A stretch of DNA of 64,000 bases from assembly GCA_024372625.1 (NCBI GenBank), contig CP099605.1, positions 2,897,001 through 2,961,000 of the forward strand. The letters are read 5' to 3'. Under the pieces are notes generated by a model. It searched no databases and was not told the origin of the DNA. It saw nothing but the letters and a program-made list of their open reading frames with translations. Positions within the stretch are counted from its first letter, which is position 1, and each line of letters starts with the position of its first letter. A program made the position numbers and the translations under genes. This DNA is from Comamonadaceae bacterium OTU4NAUVB1 (GTDB taxonomy: Bacteria > Pseudomonadota > Gammaproteobacteria > Burkholderiales > Burkholderiaceae_C). Of the stretch, positions 60,704 to 64,000 are shown piece by piece.

Positions 60704-63052
60704 TCAGCCGATGGATGGTCTGGCTTCGTCGGTGTGAGCGAGCGCTCCCGGCGGCTCTTCGGCCAGCGCAAATGATAGCGAGACTTGCGCACCGGTCGTC
60801 ACGCCGTCGGTAACACGATTCGACAGCTCGATGCGGGCGCCGTGCTCCTCGGCGATCTTCTTGACCACGGCCAGGCCGAGCCCGGTGCCCTTGGTCTTGG
60901 TGGTGACGTAGGGCTCGAAGGCGCGCTTGAGGATGTGCTCGGCGAAGCCGGGGCCGGTGTCCTGCACCGTCAGGCGCACGCGCCGGCCCGAATCGCCCAG
61001 TCGCGTGCGCAGCGTGACTTCGCCGGCGCGGCCGGTGGCGGTCATGGCGGCCTCGGCGGCGTCCTGGGCGTTCTGCAGCAGGTTGTGGATGATCTGGCGG
61101 ATCTGCTGGGCATCGCCGCGCACCGGGGGGCAACGCTCGTCGAGCTCGCAGCGCAGCACCACGGGCAAGGTGTCGGCGGCGTAGAGCTGCAGCACGTCGG
61201 CCACCAGCGTGTTGAGGTCGACGGGACGCAGGTCGGCCGCCGGCAGGCGCGCATAGTCGCGGAATTCGTTGACCAGCCGCTTCATCGCGTCGACCTGGTC
61301 GACGATGGTCTTGACCGACTTCGTGAGGATCGCCTGCTCCGGCGGCGCGACCTTGCCCGAGAGTTTCATCTCCAGCCGCTCGGCCGACAGCTGGATCGGC
61401 GTGAGCGGGTTCTTGATCTCGTGCGCGAGCCGGCGCGCGACCTCGCCCCAGGCCTGGGCGCGTTGCGCCGAGGCGATCTCCGAGATGTCGTCGAAGACCA
61501 GGAGGCGCTCGGCCCCGGGGAGTTCGGCGCCGCGCGCGACCAGGCTGATGGCGTCCTGCTCCATGTCGAAGCTGCTCGCGCGCAGCTCGAAGGCGTGCTG
61601 CCAGTGGTCGAGCCCGTGCTGGATGCGTTCGACCTCGAAGTCGTCGAACTGCTGCTGGACGTTGTGCGCGAAGTCCGCCAGACCCGGCACGTCGCGCAGC
61701 GGGCGCCCCTCGAAGGCGGCCAGGGGCGCGCGCAGGACGCGGGTAGCCCCGGGATTGGTGGAGAGCACGGTGCCGGCGGCGTCGAGCACGATCACCCCGG
61801 ACGTGAGGTTGTCCAGGATGGTCTGCAGGTTGCCGCGCGCGGCGTCGAGTTCGCCCACGGTCTTCTCCACGGCCGCGCGCGCGTCGGCGAGCTGCTGGGT
61901 CATGACGGCGAACGAGCGCGTGAGGCCACCGAGTTCGTCCTTGCCGCGCAGCACCGCCGTCGGACGCAGGTCGCCGGCGGCGACCTGGCGCACGCCGTCG
62001 GCCAGCACCAGCAGCGGCCGCGCGAGGCCGTTGCCGAACAGCACCGCCAGCAGCACGGCACCGAACACCGCCAGGAACAGGCACAGCGTGAGCGTGCCGA
62101 TGTACATGCGCCGCAGCCCCTCCCGCGCGAGCGAGCGTTCCTGGTATTCGCGGTTGGCCTCCTGCACGGCCAGGGCATTGGCCACCACCGCCGGCGGCAG
62201 CGGCAGCGTCACCTGCAGGTAGCGCGGCTCGGTGTTGAATTCGAAGCCCGGGCGCTGCACCAGCGCCAGCGCCCGCACGACCGCGCTCGGCGGCGCGGCG
62301 CCCTGCACCGCGGGCGCTTCGTCCAGACCCTCGATGTGCGCGATGGGGCGATCGGCGCGCACCTGCCGAAACTGCTGCTGCGTCGGCCGCTCGGGATTGA
62401 GCTGGAAGCGCGAGGCGCCCGCGCCGGCGACGACCTGACCGGTGCCGGTCCACAGCACGACGTCGCTGGCACCGAGCTGGTCGCGGATGCGCTCGAGCGC
62501 CAGACCGGCGCTGGCATCGGCCACCTGCGAGAGCTGGCCGCTGGCCGCGCGCGTCTTGACCGCCAGGTCGTCCGAAAGCGAGTCCAGCGTGGCTCGCCCG
62601 AGGTTGAGGCCGGCGTCGAGCGCGCCCTCGACCTTGACGTCGAACCAGCTCTCGATCGAGCGCGAGACGAACTGGTAGGAGACGAAGTACACCAGCACGC
62701 CCGGCACCACGCCCACCAGCGCGAAGATGGCCGCCAGCTTGATCAGCAGCCGGCTGCCGAACTTGCCCTGTCGCAGCCGGCGCACCAGTCGCACCGCGAC
62801 CCAGCCGATCACCAGCAGCAGCAGCGTCGCGACCACCACGTTGATGCCGAAGAGCCGGGTGTAGTTCTCCTCGTAGAAGACACGGTTGTTGGTCGATACC
62901 GCGAGCAGGAACATCAACACCAGGCCGATCGCCGTGACCAGCGCCGCGATCACGCCGATGGTCCAGCGCACCGCCTTGGCCCGGCGCGCGGCGCGCGGCA
63001 CGCTTTCCCCCGCGCCGGCGGGAACCGGTGACGGCCCGCGCTGCGGCGTCAT
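60704..63052 (-). CDS. NtrY-like sensor histidine kinase
   Basis: 782-residue membrane sensor. Two or three N-terminal membrane segments (about 30-50, 70-90, 105-125), a long periplasmic domain, a further segment near 320-345, HAMP (about 350-400), PAS (about 410-510), HisKA with the phospho-accepting His in LAHEIKNPLTPIQ, and HATPase with LLQNAQDAAE, DTGPGF and GTGLGLAVVKK. Partners with the short NtrX-like regulator in nitrogen or redox sensing. Overlaps the DUF4390 gene by 4 bp (ATGA). Confidence 0.92.
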   Translation of the reverse strand: MTPQRGPSPVPAGAGESVPRAARRAKAVRWTIGVIAALVTAIGLVLMFLLAVSTNNRVFYEENYTRLFGINVVVATLLLLVIGWVAVRLVRRLRQGKFGSRLLIKLAAIFALVGVVPGVLVYFVSYQFVSRSIESWFDVKVEGALDAGLNLGRATLDSLSDDLAVKTRAASGQLSQVADASAGLALERIRDQLGASDVVLWTGTGQVVAGAGASRFQLNPERPTQQQFRQVRADRPIAHIEGLDEAPAVQGAAPPSAVVRALALVQRPGFEFNTEPRYLQVTLPLPPAVVANALAVQEANREYQERSLAREGLRRMYIGTLTLCLFLAVFGAVLLAVLFGNGLARPLLVLADGVRQVAAGDLRPTAVLRGKDELGGLTRSFAVMTQQLADARAAVEKTVGELDAARGNLQTILDNLTSGVIVLDAAGTVLSTNPGATRVLRAPLAAFEGRPLRDVPGLADFAHNVQQQFDDFEVERIQHGLDHWQHAFELRASSFDMEQDAISLVARGAELPGAERLLVFDDISEIASAQRAQAWGEVARRLAHEIKNPLTPIQLSAERLEMKLSGKVAPPEQAILTKSVKTIVDQVDAMKRLVNEFRDYARLPAADLRPVDLNTLVADVLQLYAADTLPVVLRCELDERCPPVRGDAQQIRQIIHNLLQNAQDAAEAAMTATGRAGEVTLRTRLGDSGRRVRLTVQDTGPGFAEHILKRAFEPYVTTKTKGTGLGLAVVKKIAEEHGARIELSNRVTDGVTTGAQVSLSFALAEEPPGALAHTDEARPSIG

Positions 63053-63750
63053 GACGCCTTCTCCAGCGCCAGGCGCGCGCTGCGATCGACCGAGATGTCC
63101 CAGTCGGCCAGGCCCACCACGCCGATCTGGAACGGCCGCGGCAGCTGGGAGGTGTCGAGCCGGAAGCGGAACGCCACGAGGTAGGTCGTGTCCTCGGCGA
63201 TCTCTCCGGCATCGCCCAGGCGCAGCCGGCCGATGCGCCTCACGCCCTCGAGCGCGTCGTCGAGGGTGTCGAAATTCTGGTTGAGCTGGACGCCCAGTCC
63301 CGCGCTCCCGTTGCCCGCGACCGCGTTGACGCGCCAGCGGCGCGTGAGGGGCTGGAAGGCCAGGCGCACCTGGCGCGTCGACTGGGCGACGCGGCGGTCG
63401 GTCCAGTACCAGCGCTCGCGGTAGACATCGGCCTCGGCGACGAAGTGGATCGCGATGCCCTTCTCGAGCACCTCCTGGATCAGCAGCGGCAGCTGGAAGT
63501 CGACATGCGCGTTGAGGTAGATGCCGTCGTCGCCGCGTTCGAGCCGCATCTGCGTGATGGTGGCGTTGTGGGGCGTCTGTGCCCGTGCCCGCGTCGGCGG
63601 CACGGCGATCGAGGCGACGACGCCCAGGAGCAGCAGGCCCTGGAGGACCTCGCGCCGCCCACGCGGCTGGGCGCTCGCCGACGGAGAAAGGTCAGCGTGA
63701 GGTCTTTTCGAGCAGTGCGTAGAAGAAGCCGTCGTGGTCACCGAGGGCAT
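63049..63750 (-). CDS. DUF4390-domain protein
   Basis: About 233 residues. A hydrophobic segment (LQGLLLLGVVASIAV) leads to a beta-rich exported domain: DIYLNAHVDFQLPLLIQEVLEKGI-like blocks, including WYWTDRRVAQ and LPRPFQIGVVGLADWDI. Function unknown; such proteins usually sit between rsmB and ntrY in this group. The start is uncertain: ATG 63771, ATG 63750 and GTG 63741 all overlap the rsmB end; 63750 is a compromise. Its TGA overlaps the ntrY ATG. Confidence 0.82.
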   Translation of the reverse strand: MPSVTTTASSTHCSKRPHADLSPSASAQPRGRREVLQGLLLLGVVASIAVPPTRARAQTPHNATITQMRLERGDDGIYLNAHVDFQLPLLIQEVLEKGIAIHFVAEADVYRERWYWTDRRVAQSTRQVRLAFQPLTRRWRVNAVAGNGSAGLGVQLNQNFDTLDDALEGVRRIGRLRLGDAGEIAEDTTYLVAFRFRLDTSQLPRPFQIGVVGLADWDISVDRSARLALEKAS

Positions 63751-64000
63751 TGTCCGGGACGCCGTGGGCATTCGCGCCCGACTGCGGCAGCAAATGCCCC
63801 GGCGACGGCTTCAATCGCGCATCGGTGTTGTGTGCAAGGAACGACTCGATCTGGTGCGAGCCTTCGTCGCGGAACACCGAACAGGTGCAATAGAGCAGAC
63901 GACCGCCCGGACGCACCAGGGGCCACAGTGCGGCCAGGAGCATCGCCTGCTGCAGCGCGAGCTGCCCGGTGTCGCTCTCGCGCCGCAGCCAGCGCACGTC
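63692..64000 (-). CDS. rsmB: 16S rRNA (cytosine-967-C5)-methyltransferase RsmB (partial, 5' end off the window)
   Basis: The last 103 codons of RsmB. SAM-dependent methylation of C967 uses a Cys in GRLLYCTCSVFRDEG, which is visible here, as is the C-terminal GDHDGFFYALLEK block common to RNA m5C methyltransferases. The N-terminal NusB-like and most of the catalytic part lie past base 64000. It is the first visible gene of the rsmB - DUF4390 - ntrYX series. Confidence 0.93.
   Translation of the reverse strand, partial: DVRWLRRESDTGQLALQQAMLLAALWPLVRPGGRLLYCTCSVFRDEGSHQIESFLAHNTDARLKPSPGHLLPQSGANAHGVPDNALGDHDGFFYALLEKTSR

Overview
The window is very GC-rich, densely packed bacterial chromosome. 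Gene content points to Burkholderiales, most likely a Variovorax/Acidovorax-like member of the Comamonadaceae. The clues are a LiuR-type regulator next to carbonic anhydrase, a short NtrX with NtrY behind rsmB, MocR-type regulators, a hemE-priA pair, and many starts preceded by TACAAT or GACAAT boxes. This is judged from gene identities and base usage, not from a phylogeny. No prophage, insertion sequence, CRISPR array or rRNA was seen. There is one tRNA gene.

Left part (1-18467). A carbonic anhydrase (cut by the window edge) and its MerR/LiuR-like regulator run leftwards. They diverge, across a long palindrome, from an MBL-fold hydrolase translationally coupled to a leucine-rich-repeat protein kinase. 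An SDR and an acyltransferase/SGNH polysaccharide-modification protein follow and converge with overlapping 3' ends. A MocR regulator then diverges from a run of six genes: LysE exporter, EamA exporter, aminotransferase, GST, PhzF and VOC. The run probably handles an amine or amino-acid-like substrate. A 1176-residue autotransporter adhesin and a histidine phosphatase close this part.

Middle part (18496-41774). A leftward group holds a KaiC-like double ATPase, a hybrid histidine kinase with a degenerate N-terminal receiver, and a GlsB stress membrane protein. It diverges from a YbhB/YbcL gene across a perfect inverted repeat. Next come a creatininase-family hydrolase, a LysR regulator divergent from a quinone oxidoreductase, a PQQ-type sugar dehydrogenase lipoprotein, a DsbD-like protein with a periplasmic redoxin, and hemE. 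A 416-bp gap with DnaA boxes separates hemE from priA. After it are an exported protein of unknown function, an AEC permease, a two-HKD phospholipase D/cardiolipin-synthase protein, the Rep helicase, and outer-membrane phospholipase A with an exported partner.

Right part (41914-64000). A respiratory block contains a CopD/HemJ-like protein, a DUF2231 protein, cytochrome oxidase subunit II, a fused subunit I+III, a small membrane protein, CtaG and an FdhF/YdeP-type molybdoenzyme. From subunit II to FdhF the genes mostly overlap. It faces a 2069-residue DUF4011 / SF1 helicase / Vsr-like nuclease / DUF3320 protein, which matches the single-gene anti-phage helicase-nuclease architecture known as Hhe. 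Two exported or membrane proteins, a type II NADH dehydrogenase and an isochorismatase-like hydrolase follow. The window ends with the leftward rsmB - DUF4390 - ntrY - ntrX series and tRNA-Phe with a clear intrinsic terminator.

The best leads for new biology are the giant helicase-nuclease, the KaiC/hybrid-kinase module, the DnaA-box cluster upstream of priA, and the oxidase-FdhF operon.
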